A stretch of DNA of 5,747 bases, taken from Fidelibacterota bacterium (lineage in GTDB: Bacteria; Fidelibacterota; JAANXI01). Below are positions 1 through 5,225 of this stretch, in pieces. The notes beneath the pieces were generated by a model, which was given only the letters and a program-made list of their open reading frames with translations, did no database searches and was not told the origin of the DNA. The stretch spans positions 1 through 5,747 of the forward strand of contig JAANXI010000001.1 of NCBI GenBank assembly GCA_018263365.1. Reading direction: 5' to 3'. The translations under genes and the position numbers were made by a program. Position 1 is the stretch's first letter. The number at the start of each line of letters is the position of its first letter.

Positions 1-243
1 GGACAATTTGCAAATTTTTCTGGTAAAACAGCACTTTTCGGAAAACAATGACTCTGATCACAGCATTAATAGGAGAAGTATTCTATGCTCAAATAAGTGA
101 AATTGACTCAAACGTAAAACTAACAGGACTTTTTTGTTGCGGACCGATAGGTCTTTTCCCATGCCTGGTATATTATTTGTTGAATATATAATCATGGATG
201 CACACATTAGTAAGTGGAAATCGTATAACGGATTGGTAAATAG
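1..243. other. AT-rich upstream region without a convincing gene
   Basis: This stretch is visibly AT-richer than the genes that follow, and no reading frame looks like the end of an upstream gene. The longest ATG frame I can follow runs from 48 to 191 (47 codons, hydrophobic C-terminal half). It has only a weak GGAA upstream and no recognisable family, so I do not call it. A short hairpin (GACC-GATA-GGTC followed by four T at 142-157) has a stem too short for a confident terminator. A perfect TATAAT lies at 187-192. Confidence 0.5.
187..192 (+). promoter_or_regulatory. Possible -10 element upstream of the small ORF
   Basis: An exact TATAAT sits 51 bases before the ATG at 244, in AT-rich sequence. 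Transcription from it would start near 199 and give a leader of about 45 bases. No good -35 hexamer is found 16-18 bases upstream (the bases there are near CCTGGT), so this is a half-supported promoter. A second candidate, TATAAC at 224-229, would leave almost no leader. Confidence 0.22.
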
Positions 244-414
244 ATGAACTCGCTATTGAGTTATTTTCGTAAAAACGAGTTAAACGAATACGGATACAAA
301 CGGCATGAACACAATAAGTCGTTCTTTCGTCAGGACAATCCGTGGTTGTATGTCCTCATTGCTATTGGAGGGCTGGGCATAAGTTATGTTCTGGTCAATC
401 TCACTATGATGTAA
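244..414 (+). CDS. Small single-pass membrane protein, 56 aa, unknown function
   Basis: I do not recognise this protein. It runs from ATG 244 to TAA 412-414. The first 33 residues are polar and rich in Lys, Arg, His, Asn and Tyr (for example KNELNEYGYKRHEH). Residues 34-55, beginning WLYVLIAIGGLGISYVLV, form one hydrophobic helix with small-residue spacing, and almost nothing follows it. This gives a tail-anchored shape with a basic N-terminal domain probably in the cytoplasm. Codon use looks natural. Against it, no clear Shine-Dalgarno precedes the ATG (only GGATTGG about 8 bases upstream), and the region is AT-rich, where chance frames are common. It lies 144 bases before the M23 gene and reads the same way. 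Frames overlapping it on the other strand and in another + frame have no domain-like character. Existence is moderately likely; function is unknown. Confidence 0.42.
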   Translation: MNSLLSYFRKNELNEYGYKRHEHNKSFFRQDNPWLYVLIAIGGLGISYVLVNLTMM

Positions 415-424
415 TTTCAGACAG

Positions 425-472
425 GCGTAAACTTTTTGTTCCGATTGTAAAAACCGGTTTACATCTTTACGC
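425..472 (+). other. Inverted repeats with two competing pairings
   Basis: The segment GCGTAAAC at 425-432 has two possible downstream partners. GTTTAC at 457-462 pairs with GTAAAC at 427-432, extended inward by TTTTT 433-437 with AAAAA 449-453 across a CCG bulge. TTTACGC at 466-472 pairs perfectly with GCGTAAA at 425-431. The two pairings exclude each other. The element starts 10 bases after the stop of the small ORF and ends about 20 bases before the likely M23 promoter. It could be a 3' structure of the small gene or a leader element of the next one. It has no U-tract after the stem, so it is not a standard intrinsic terminator. In AT-rich DNA such short pairings can arise by chance. Confidence 0.28.
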
Positions 473-492
473 AAGTATCCAGTTCAAATCAG

Positions 493-521
493 TTGCGAGT
501 GCCTGCATGTACAGCTATATT
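493..521 (+). promoter_or_regulatory. Sigma70-like promoter of the M23-rhomboid-salvage operon
   Basis: TTGCGA at 493-498 matches the -35 consensus at 4 of 6 bases, and TATATT at 516-521 matches the -10 consensus at 5 of 6. They are separated by the ideal 17 bases. Transcription would begin near 528, about 30 bases before the ATG at 559. This is the best promoter match seen in front of the gene cluster. It assumes a standard housekeeping sigma factor; the Bacteroidetes-type TAnnTTTG element is not matched exactly here. Confidence 0.42.
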
Positions 522-544
522 TTGCACCGTTTAGTTTGGTGCAA
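522..544 (+). promoter_or_regulatory. Perfect 7-bp palindrome (operator or leader hairpin)
   Basis: TTGCACC at 522-528 is the exact reverse complement of GGTGCAA at 538-544, with a 9-base spacer. The palindrome begins directly after the putative -10 element, spans the predicted transcription start, and ends 4 bases before the AGGA ribosome site (548-551) of the M23 gene. If transcription starts near 528, most of the left arm is not transcribed, which favours a DNA operator for a dimeric regulator. If transcription starts further upstream, it would be an RNA hairpin next to the ribosome site. No regulator is encoded nearby. Confidence 0.38.
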
Positions 545-558
545 GACAGGATCGTTTC

Positions 559-2748
559 ATGCGGCGAGTTGTTGTATTATTGTTGTTAATCCTCCCGACG
601 TTTGTTGGCGCCCAATCGTATTTATGGCCGACTGACGCCAGCCATTATCTCACGTCGAGTTTCGGGGAGTTCCGCACCCGGCATTTTCACGCCGGCCTGG
701 ATATCAAAACGTGGAATACGCCTGGTTATAAAGTGTATGCCATTGATAACGGGTATCTCTGGCGCATCCGGACGTCCAATACCGGGTACGGGAAGGTGCT
801 GTACCAGAAAACGAGCGACGGCCGGATTGCCGTCTACGCCCATCTGGATCGTTTTGCCGATGCCGTCGATGAGTATGTGTACAAGCGCCAGAGAGAAACC
901 AACTCCTATGCAACCGATTTTTTTCCGGACAAAGATCAGTTTCCGATAAAAAAGGGCGAGGTGATTGCGTATACCGGCAATACGGGTACGCGGTATCCGC
1001 ACCTGCATTTTGAAATCCGGAGCCCCGAAAACGAGCCGATTAATCCGCTGTCACTGGGCCTCACAGTTCAGGATCAGGTCCCGCCGTCACCGCAGAAATT
1101 GGTGGTCACGCCGCTCACAAGTAAATCGACCGTGAATGGAAATTATTTTATTCAGATGCCGACATTGCGGAAAACCGGGAAACACAGCTACACCACCGAT
1201 CCGGTGACCGTCGCCGGCGAGTTTGGCCTGGAGTTGCGGGCATACGATGGTGTCAGCGCCGTCTATAATAAATACAGCATCTATGTCGCTGAAGTGACCT
1301 GGCGGGATTCCACCCTGTTCCGGTTTCAGTACGATCAGTTCAGTTTCAGCGATTCCCGGCTTATTATGATGGAGCGGAATTACGCTCTTGAGCGCGAAGG
1401 TCTCGGACGCTTTCAGCGCTTATACAAGACCCGACATACGGAAAACCTGCCGTTTTATCCGCCGGAACTCACAGGCCGAATCACATTGCCGGCCGGCGAG
1501 CATACGGTCAATATTAGCCTCAGGGATTTTTACGGAAACGAAACGAATATTACGGTGCCGGTAACCATTGCCAGGAGCCGGACGGTTTCCGCGAAATGGG
1601 CTCAAGGGAATGATCACCTCATTTGTACACTTGTTAACGCCGATTCCAGCGATGTGAATCATCTCAATATCCTTGCTGAAAGTGGGAATACCGTGAGTCC
1701 TGATTCGGTCGCTATTACCCCGGAATCAGCAAAGATATTTATACCTCAGGAAGATGAAGAAAACCATGAGTATGTCCTCAACTTCTATGAAGAGGCCGAA
1801 CCAAAACCGAGAGCGTTTCCGTACACCACCTCGCCGGATACGGTCAGCACTCTGCCCGTTTTCGACTGGATTTACACGCCGAGGGGCATGATCGCGCAGG
1901 CGGGTTTTGGGCAACCGCTCTACGAGCAGTTACAACTGGAATTGATTCACACGAATTTTGATACCACTATTCACTTTATTACCAGTGATTTGGTCCGATG
2001 GAATACTCCGCCGGTATCAACGGACTTGCTTGACGGCGCGACGATAGTGATTAGCACTCCGATGCGGGTGCTTCGTATTTTCCCGGATAATTTTGTGGTG
2101 GCGCAGAATCAGCGGGAGTCAGTCCTCTCGAACCGGGACGGCGGTGCAGAATTGCACATCCTGAGTAATTCACTCTACAATCCTTCGTTGATTTGGTATG
2201 AAAAGCGGGACGCGCCGAACGATGCATTCTATGCCCCGATCTGGCAGTTCAAACCGCGGACAGTCCCGTTTGAGGAACCGGCCCAAATCCGGATGAAAGC
2301 ACCGGAAGTACAATTCCCAAAGCGACAGCTGGGGATTTATTATTCCGAAGACGGTGAGGAATGGAATTATCTGCCCGCGGAGTTTGCCAAAGACAGCACG
2401 ATGCTTGTTGGGGAAATTCTGAGCCTGGAGGCGTTCACCCTTCGAAGAGACAGTCTGCCGCCGGAAATCCGCATCCGCACCCCGGCCTCGAATGGTGCGC
2501 AGGTGGCGCCATCTCAGGGACGGCTTGAGTTCACCGTACAGGATGAACACTCCGGGATTCCCTCGAGCCAGAGTCTCCAATTGCTAGTTGACGGGGAGCC
2601 GGTTATATTTGAATTCAACCCGATAACAAAAATACTGACGTACCGGTTTCGTCAACCACTCTCAACGGGTTCACATACCGTACAATTGTCAGCGAGTGAT
2701 GCGGCGGGAAATCACAATAAAAAATCCTACACTTTCACAGTGCAATAA
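559..2748 (+). CDS. Exported M23 family metallopeptidase with C-terminal beta-sandwich region
   Basis: This is a 729-residue secreted or periplasmic zinc peptidase of the LytM/M23 family, whose members cut peptidoglycan cross-links or Gly-rich peptides. Residues 1-18 form a signal peptide (MRR, then a hydrophobic core, cleavage probably at VGA-QS). The M23 domain spans about 21-165. Zinc ligands are H44 and D48 (HAGLD) and H150 in HLHFE; catalytic histidines are H95 (YAHLD) and H148. All are present, so it should be active. About 30 extra residues lie between the YAHLD strand and the KKGEVIAYTGNTG strand. Residues about 173-729 are beta-rich and hold at least one Ig-like segment near 219-340, a ZU5-like stretch near 571-630 and a C-terminal Ig-like domain from about 631 (typical SGI and SASDAAGN strand motifs). 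ATG 559 is supported by AGGA 7 bases upstream and by the signal peptide. The substrate is not evident; the C-terminal half may bind envelope components (inference). Confidence 0.9.
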   Translation: MRRVVVLLLLILPTFVGAQSYLWPTDASHYLTSSFGEFRTRHFHAGLDIKTWNTPGYKVYAIDNGYLWRIRTSNTGYGKVLYQKTSDGRIAVYAHLDRFADAVDEYVYKRQRETNSYATDFFPDKDQFPIKKGEVIAYTGNTGTRYPHLHFEIRSPENEPINPLSLGLTVQDQVPPSPQKLVVTPLTSKSTVNGNYFIQMPTLRKTGKHSYTTDPVTVAGEFGLELRAYDGVSAVYNKYSIYVAEVTWRDSTLFRFQYDQFSFSDSRLIMMERNYALEREGLGRFQRLYKTRHTENLPFYPPELTGRITLPAGEHTVNISLRDFYGNETNITVPVTIARSRTVSAKWAQGNDHLICTLVNADSSDVNHLNILAESGNTVSPDSVAITPESAKIFIPQEDEENHEYVLNFYEEAEPKPRAFPYTTSPDTVSTLPVFDWIYTPRGMIAQAGFGQPLYEQLQLELIHTNFDTTIHFITSDLVRWNTPPVSTDLLDGATIVISTPMRVLRIFPDNFVVAQNQRESVLSNRDGGAELHILSNSLYNPSLIWYEKRDAPNDAFYAPIWQFKPRTVPFEEPAQIRMKAPEVQFPKRQLGIYYSEDGEEWNYLPAEFAKDSTMLVGEILSLEAFTLRRDSLPPEIRIRTPASNGAQVAPSQGRLEFTVQDEHSGIPSSQSLQLLVDGEPVIFEFNPITKILTYRFRQPLSTGSHTVQLSASDAAGNHNKKSYTFTVQ

Positions 2749-2751
2749 CCG

Positions 2752-3429
2752 ATGCTGATTCCGTTTAAAGACGACAACCCCACCCGCCGGACTCCGTACG
2801 TGACTTACGGCCTCATTGGGCTGAACGTTGGGATTTTTCTGCTCCAGTCGCTGATCTCTACCGCCGGGGGGCGCGGCGCTTACAATTATCTCATGGCGCA
2901 CTTTGCCCTGATACCCGGATTTCTGTTCAGCGAGTTAGGGGTGATTGGTTCGATTGTGCCGTTTTTTTCCTCACTGTTCATGCACGGCGGACTAATGCAT
3001 CTTGGTGGTAATCTGCTTTACCTCTGGATCTTTGGCGACAACATCGAATCCGAACTGGGACACGGAAAGTTTTTGCTGTTTTATCTCTTGTGCGGTATCG
3101 GAGCATCGCTGACTCAAATCGCCATCGATTATCAGTCCACAATTCCCATTATTGGCGCCAGCGGCGCGATTTCGGGCGTGCTGGGCGCTTACTATCTCCG
3201 GTTTCCCAACGCCCGGGTGGCCGTGCTGTTCTTTTTCTTTCTCATCCAGATAATCTGGGTGCCAGCGAAACTGGTTTTGGGCATCTGGTTTGCCATGCAA
3301 ATCTTTTCCGGCCTGGGATCTATCGGCAGCACCGGCGGAGGCGTGGCCTGGTTTGCCCACATCGGAGGGTTTGTCGCGGGCATAGTATTTTTTAATTTAC
3401 TGTACGGTTTGCGAATACAAAGCAAATGA
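2752..3429 (+). CDS. Rhomboid family intramembrane serine protease
   Basis: This 225-residue polytopic inner-membrane protease cleaves transmembrane substrates within the bilayer. The N-terminus (IPFKDDNPTRRTPYVTY) is the usual opening of bacterial rhomboids. The HGGLMHLGGN segment supplies H78, H83 and N87, with H83 and N87 matching the oxyanion-hole His and Asn of GlpG. The nucleophile is S137 in GASGAISG, and the catalytic base is H203 in AHIGGFVAG, so the Ser-His dyad is complete. At least six hydrophobic helices are visible, at about 16-36, 64-95, 106-126, 134-150, 156-190 and 200-221. The start lies 3 bases after the M23 stop, and no Shine-Dalgarno is visible, which suggests translational coupling. 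The substrate is unknown. Cotranscription with the M23 gene hints at a shared envelope role, but nothing in the sequence proves it. Confidence 0.92.
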   Translation: MLIPFKDDNPTRRTPYVTYGLIGLNVGIFLLQSLISTAGGRGAYNYLMAHFALIPGFLFSELGVIGSIVPFFSSLFMHGGLMHLGGNLLYLWIFGDNIESELGHGKFLLFYLLCGIGASLTQIAIDYQSTIPIIGASGAISGVLGAYYLRFPNARVAVLFFFFLIQIIWVPAKLVLGIWFAMQIFSGLGSIGSTGGGVAWFAHIGGFVAGIVFFNLLYGLRIQSK

Positions 3430-3436
3430 GTTCGGT

Positions 3437-3862
3437 ATGACAACACAGTCTCTTTCCAAAGATGAATTGGCAGCCAAAGCGCAACAGGCGCGGTCCCAGT
3501 CGATTGCCACCTACTCCGACTACCGGGTTGGCGCGGCGCTCCAGACCGTATCCGGGGAAGTGATTACCGCCGGGAATATCGAGAGCAGCACATTCGGGTT
3601 AACCTTGTGTGCTGAACGGGTGGCGATGTTCTCTGCTTTAGCCGACGGACACCGGAAATTTTCAGCCATTGCGGTTGCCACGGAGAACGGTGCAACGCCC
3701 TGCGGCGCATGTCGTCAAATCCTCTGGGAATTCGCCGGCGATATTCCGGTCTATCTGATCAATGACACGAACGAAGTGACCGAATTATCCATGGGAGAGT
3801 TTTTTCCGCACCCTTTTGACAGTAGCAAATTGCCGGAAAAGGAGCATGGCCATGAAGAATAA
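3437..3862 (+). CDS. cdd: Cytidine deaminase
   Basis: This is a homotetrameric-type cytosolic cytidine deaminase of 141 residues, a normal length for the short class. It hydrolyses cytidine and deoxycytidine to uridine and deoxyuridine plus ammonia in pyrimidine salvage. Zinc is held by C58 in CAE and by C89 and C92 in PCGAC, and E60 is the proton shuttle. N47 and E49 (GNIESSTFG) fit the nucleoside-binding NxE motif. The C-terminal FFPHPF corresponds to the usual LPxxF element; the last 14 or so residues (rich in Lys, Glu, His) are a polar tail. ATG 3437 comes 7 bases after the rhomboid stop with only a weak GAG upstream. The 3' end overlaps the uridine kinase start by 11 bases, so the two are probably translationally coupled. 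Its product feeds the kinases encoded directly downstream. Confidence 0.95.
   Translation: MTTQSLSKDELAAKAQQARSQSIATYSDYRVGAALQTVSGEVITAGNIESSTFGLTLCAERVAMFSALADGHRKFSAIAVATENGATPCGACRQILWEFAGDIPVYLINDTNEVTELSMGEFFPHPFDSSKLPEKEHGHEE
3840..3844 (+). promoter_or_regulatory. Ribosome binding site that sets the uridine kinase start
   Basis: AGGAG lies inside the end of cdd. It is 7 bases before ATG 3852, which is good spacing, but only 1 base before ATG 3846, which is too close. The upstream TTG at 3816 in the same frame would add 12 residues of cdd-overlapping sequence with no family resemblance. ATG 3852 is therefore preferred. Confidence 0.7.
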
Positions 3863-4496
3863 AAAAGCGATTCTGTTCGGATTAGCCGGTGGCTCCGGTT
3901 CGGGGAAAACGCTGGTGGCCCGCAATCTGTTTCGGCGGATTGACTCCACGAAGGTCTCCATCATCGAGCAGGACTCCTATTACAAAGATTTGGGAGACAT
4001 TCCGATGACCGCGCGGGAGCAGCACAATTTTGACCATCCGGAGGCCTTCGACTGGGACCTGATGCGGGAAAATATGGCGGATCTGCTGGCGGGCAAAACA
4101 GTGGATATTCCCATCTATGATTACAAAACCCACACCCGCAGCGATAAAACCCAGACGATCTCCGGACATCACATCATCATGCTGGAAGGCATTTTGGTGT
4201 TGGCAGACGCTAAACTGCGGGAGATGATGGATATCAAGGCGTTTGTGGATACCGATGATGATGTTCGTTTCATCCGGCGGCTCCAGCGCGATACCCAGGA
4301 ACGCGGACGCACCATGGAGTCCGTGATTGAGCAGTACCAGCGCAGCGTGCGCCCGATGCACTTGCAGTTCGTGGAACCTACCAAACGCTTTGCCGACATC
4401 ATTATTCCCGAAGGCGGTCATAATACCGTGGCTATCGATCTACTACAGACAAAAATTAACGCCCTTCTCCAGGAGATGGAGAACGAATCAGAATGA
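3852..4496 (+). CDS. udk: Uridine kinase (uridine/cytidine kinase)
   Basis: This 214-residue P-loop kinase transfers phosphate from ATP or GTP to uridine or cytidine, giving UMP or CMP. The Walker A motif is GGSGSGKT at 13-20. D41 in DSYYKD is the expected catalytic aspartate. NFDHPEAFDWDL (59-70) and PIYDYKTHTR (87-96) are the nucleoside-binding segments. EGILVL (112-117) follows the Walker B strand, and RRLQRDTQERGR (142-153) is the LID arginine region. The segment VRPMHLQFVEPTK (166-178) is a family signature. Length matches the bacterial family (about 207-213) when ATG 3852 is used; a start at 3846 or TTG 3816 would give 216 or 226 residues. It overlaps cdd by 11 bases and is followed 8 bases later by thymidine kinase, in line with a pyrimidine salvage operon. 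Confidence 0.95.
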   Translation: MKNKKAILFGLAGGSGSGKTLVARNLFRRIDSTKVSIIEQDSYYKDLGDIPMTAREQHNFDHPEAFDWDLMRENMADLLAGKTVDIPIYDYKTHTRSDKTQTISGHHIIMLEGILVLADAKLREMMDIKAFVDTDDDVRFIRRLQRDTQERGRTMESVIEQYQRSVRPMHLQFVEPTKRFADIIIPEGGHNTVAIDLLQTKINALLQEMENESE

Positions 4497-4504
4497 GGAT
4501 GTAA

Positions 4505-5077
4505 ATGACCCCACCGACAGTTGTCCCGAATCAATCCGGATGGATCGAAGTGATCTGTGGCTCGATGTTCTCCGGCAAAACCGAAGAACTCATACGGCGA
4601 TTGCGCCGGGCGCAGATTGCAAAACAGCGGGTAGAAATATTTAAACCGCTCATCGATAACCGCTACGATGATGAGTATGTGGTGAGCCACAATCAACAGC
4701 GCATCGCCAGCCACGCCGTGGACGATGCGGCCGAAATCTTGGAATTTGGCAAAGATGCACAGGTGTTAGGCATCGACGAAGCCCAGTTTTTCAACGACAA
4801 TTTGGTTGTGGTTTGCCAGGAGCTGGCAAATGCGGGCAAACGGGTCATTGTGGCCGGGCTGGACACCGATTACCGGGGCATCCCGTTTGAGCCGATGCCG
4901 CAATTGCTGGCGGTGGCGGAGTACATCACTAAGACACTGGCCATCTGCATGAGTTGTGGCAACCCGGCCAGTTTCACCCAGCGTTTAACAAAATCCACGG
5001 AGCGGGTCGTCGTTGGGGCGTCAGATGTGTACGAAGCCCGCTGCCGCCGCTGCTACGAACCACCGAAAGATGGGTAA
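4505..5077 (+). CDS. tdk: Thymidine kinase, type II (zinc lasso type)
   Basis: This is a 190-residue cytosolic thymidine kinase of the TK1-like class, which phosphorylates thymidine and deoxyuridine using ATP and is usually tetrameric and inhibited by dTTP. The P-loop is GSMFSGKT at 19-26. The Walker B-like GIDEAQFF (89-96) carries E92, the expected general base. GLDTDYRGIPFEPMPQLLAVAE (118-139) matches the family signature. A structural zinc site is complete: C148 and C151 (CMSC), with C180 and C183 (CRRC), flanking the lasso loop that closes over the thymine base. ATG 4505 is supported by GAGGA ending 5 bases upstream, which overlaps the udk stop. The short N-terminal extension (about 11 residues before GWIEVICGSM) is common in this class. 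It ends the tightly packed gene run; the next gene is separated by 148 bases. Confidence 0.95.
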   Translation: MTPPTVVPNQSGWIEVICGSMFSGKTEELIRRLRRAQIAKQRVEIFKPLIDNRYDDEYVVSHNQQRIASHAVDDAAEILEFGKDAQVLGIDEAQFFNDNLVVVCQELANAGKRVIVAGLDTDYRGIPFEPMPQLLAVAEYITKTLAICMSCGNPASFTQRLTKSTERVVVGASDVYEARCRRCYEPPKDG

Positions 5078-5098
5078 AGGAATTAGGAATAGGGGATT
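5078..5098 (+). repeat. Degenerate heptamer tandem repeat in the tdk-nupC spacer
   Basis: Immediately after the tdk stop come three successive heptamers, AGGAATT, AGGAATA and GGGGATT. The following bases (CGGAAAA and on to about 5120) keep a purine-rich, low-complexity character. The register starts exactly at the base after the stop codon. This resembles short tandem heptamer repeats found between genes in several bacterial lineages, but three imperfect copies are too few to rule out chance. Confidence 0.4.
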
Positions 5099-5162
5099 CG
5101 GAAAAAAGGGAAAAAACCCGAAGATATGAAATTTAAGACGGGGTTACTCACGTCTCACATCC

Positions 5163-5168
5163 TACAAT
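5163..5168 (+). promoter_or_regulatory. Possible -10 element for the nucleoside transporter gene
   Basis: TACAAT matches TATAAT at 5 of 6 bases and would start transcription about 50 bases before ATG 5226. No convincing -35 hexamer is found at 16-18 bases upstream, where the sequence is G-rich (near GGGGTT). The 148-base gap after tdk makes a separate promoter reasonable, but read-through from the upstream genes is equally possible because no terminator is seen after tdk. Confidence 0.22.
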
Positions 5169-5173
5169 ATTAC

Positions 5174-5197
5174 TTGAACACCTTAACACGCTAACAC
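5174..5197 (+). repeat. Octamer tandem repeat (three copies, core AACAC)
   Basis: Three back-to-back octamers, TTGAACAC, CTTAACAC and GCTAACAC, share AACAC at every eighth base, and TAACAC in the last two. They lie in the spacer 28 bases before the transporter start, just upstream of its ribosome site. This could be a short repeat relic or a set of phased binding sites. The pattern is exact in the core and clear by eye, but the copy number is small. Confidence 0.5.
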
Positions 5198-5225
5198 TGT
5201 AGTTCCACCAGAAACGAGGATAATT

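Noticed and set aside
142..157. GACC-GATA-GGTC hairpin followed by TTTT, a possible terminator
   Set aside because: The stem is only 4-5 pairs with a wobble and the T-run is just four bases. No gene is seen ending before it.
48..191. 47-codon ATG frame with a hydrophobic, Cys-containing C-terminal half
   Set aside because: It has only a weak GGAA upstream, very AT-rich codons and no recognisable pattern. It is short enough to be chance in this AT-rich stretch.
280..474. 64-codon frame on the - strand
   Set aside because: It overlaps the better + strand small ORF at 244-414, has no family resemblance, and runs against all other genes in the window.
342..635. 97-codon + frame overlapping the small ORF and the M23 start
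   Set aside because: It runs out of frame across the M23 signal peptide, has a low-complexity Cys/Tyr/His composition, and has no domain or ribosome site.
2170..2580. 136-codon frame on the - strand opposite the M23 gene
   Set aside because: It is a shadow frame within a well supported coding region, with Arg-rich composition and no ribosome site or family signal.
3882..4421. 179-codon frame on the - strand opposite uridine kinase
   Set aside because: It is a shadow of the udk gene, whose motifs are complete. The antisense product is His/Arg/Gly-rich with no domain.
5097..5123. TTCGG/CCGAA stem with an A-rich loop after tdk, considered as a terminator
   Set aside because: It has five pairs around a 16-base loop and no T-tract downstream, so it is too weak for intrinsic termination.
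5126..5194. 22-codon ATG frame in the tdk-nupC spacer, considered as a leader peptide
   Set aside because: It has no properly spaced ribosome site, no regulatory codon run and no attenuator-like stem after it, and it crosses the octamer repeat.
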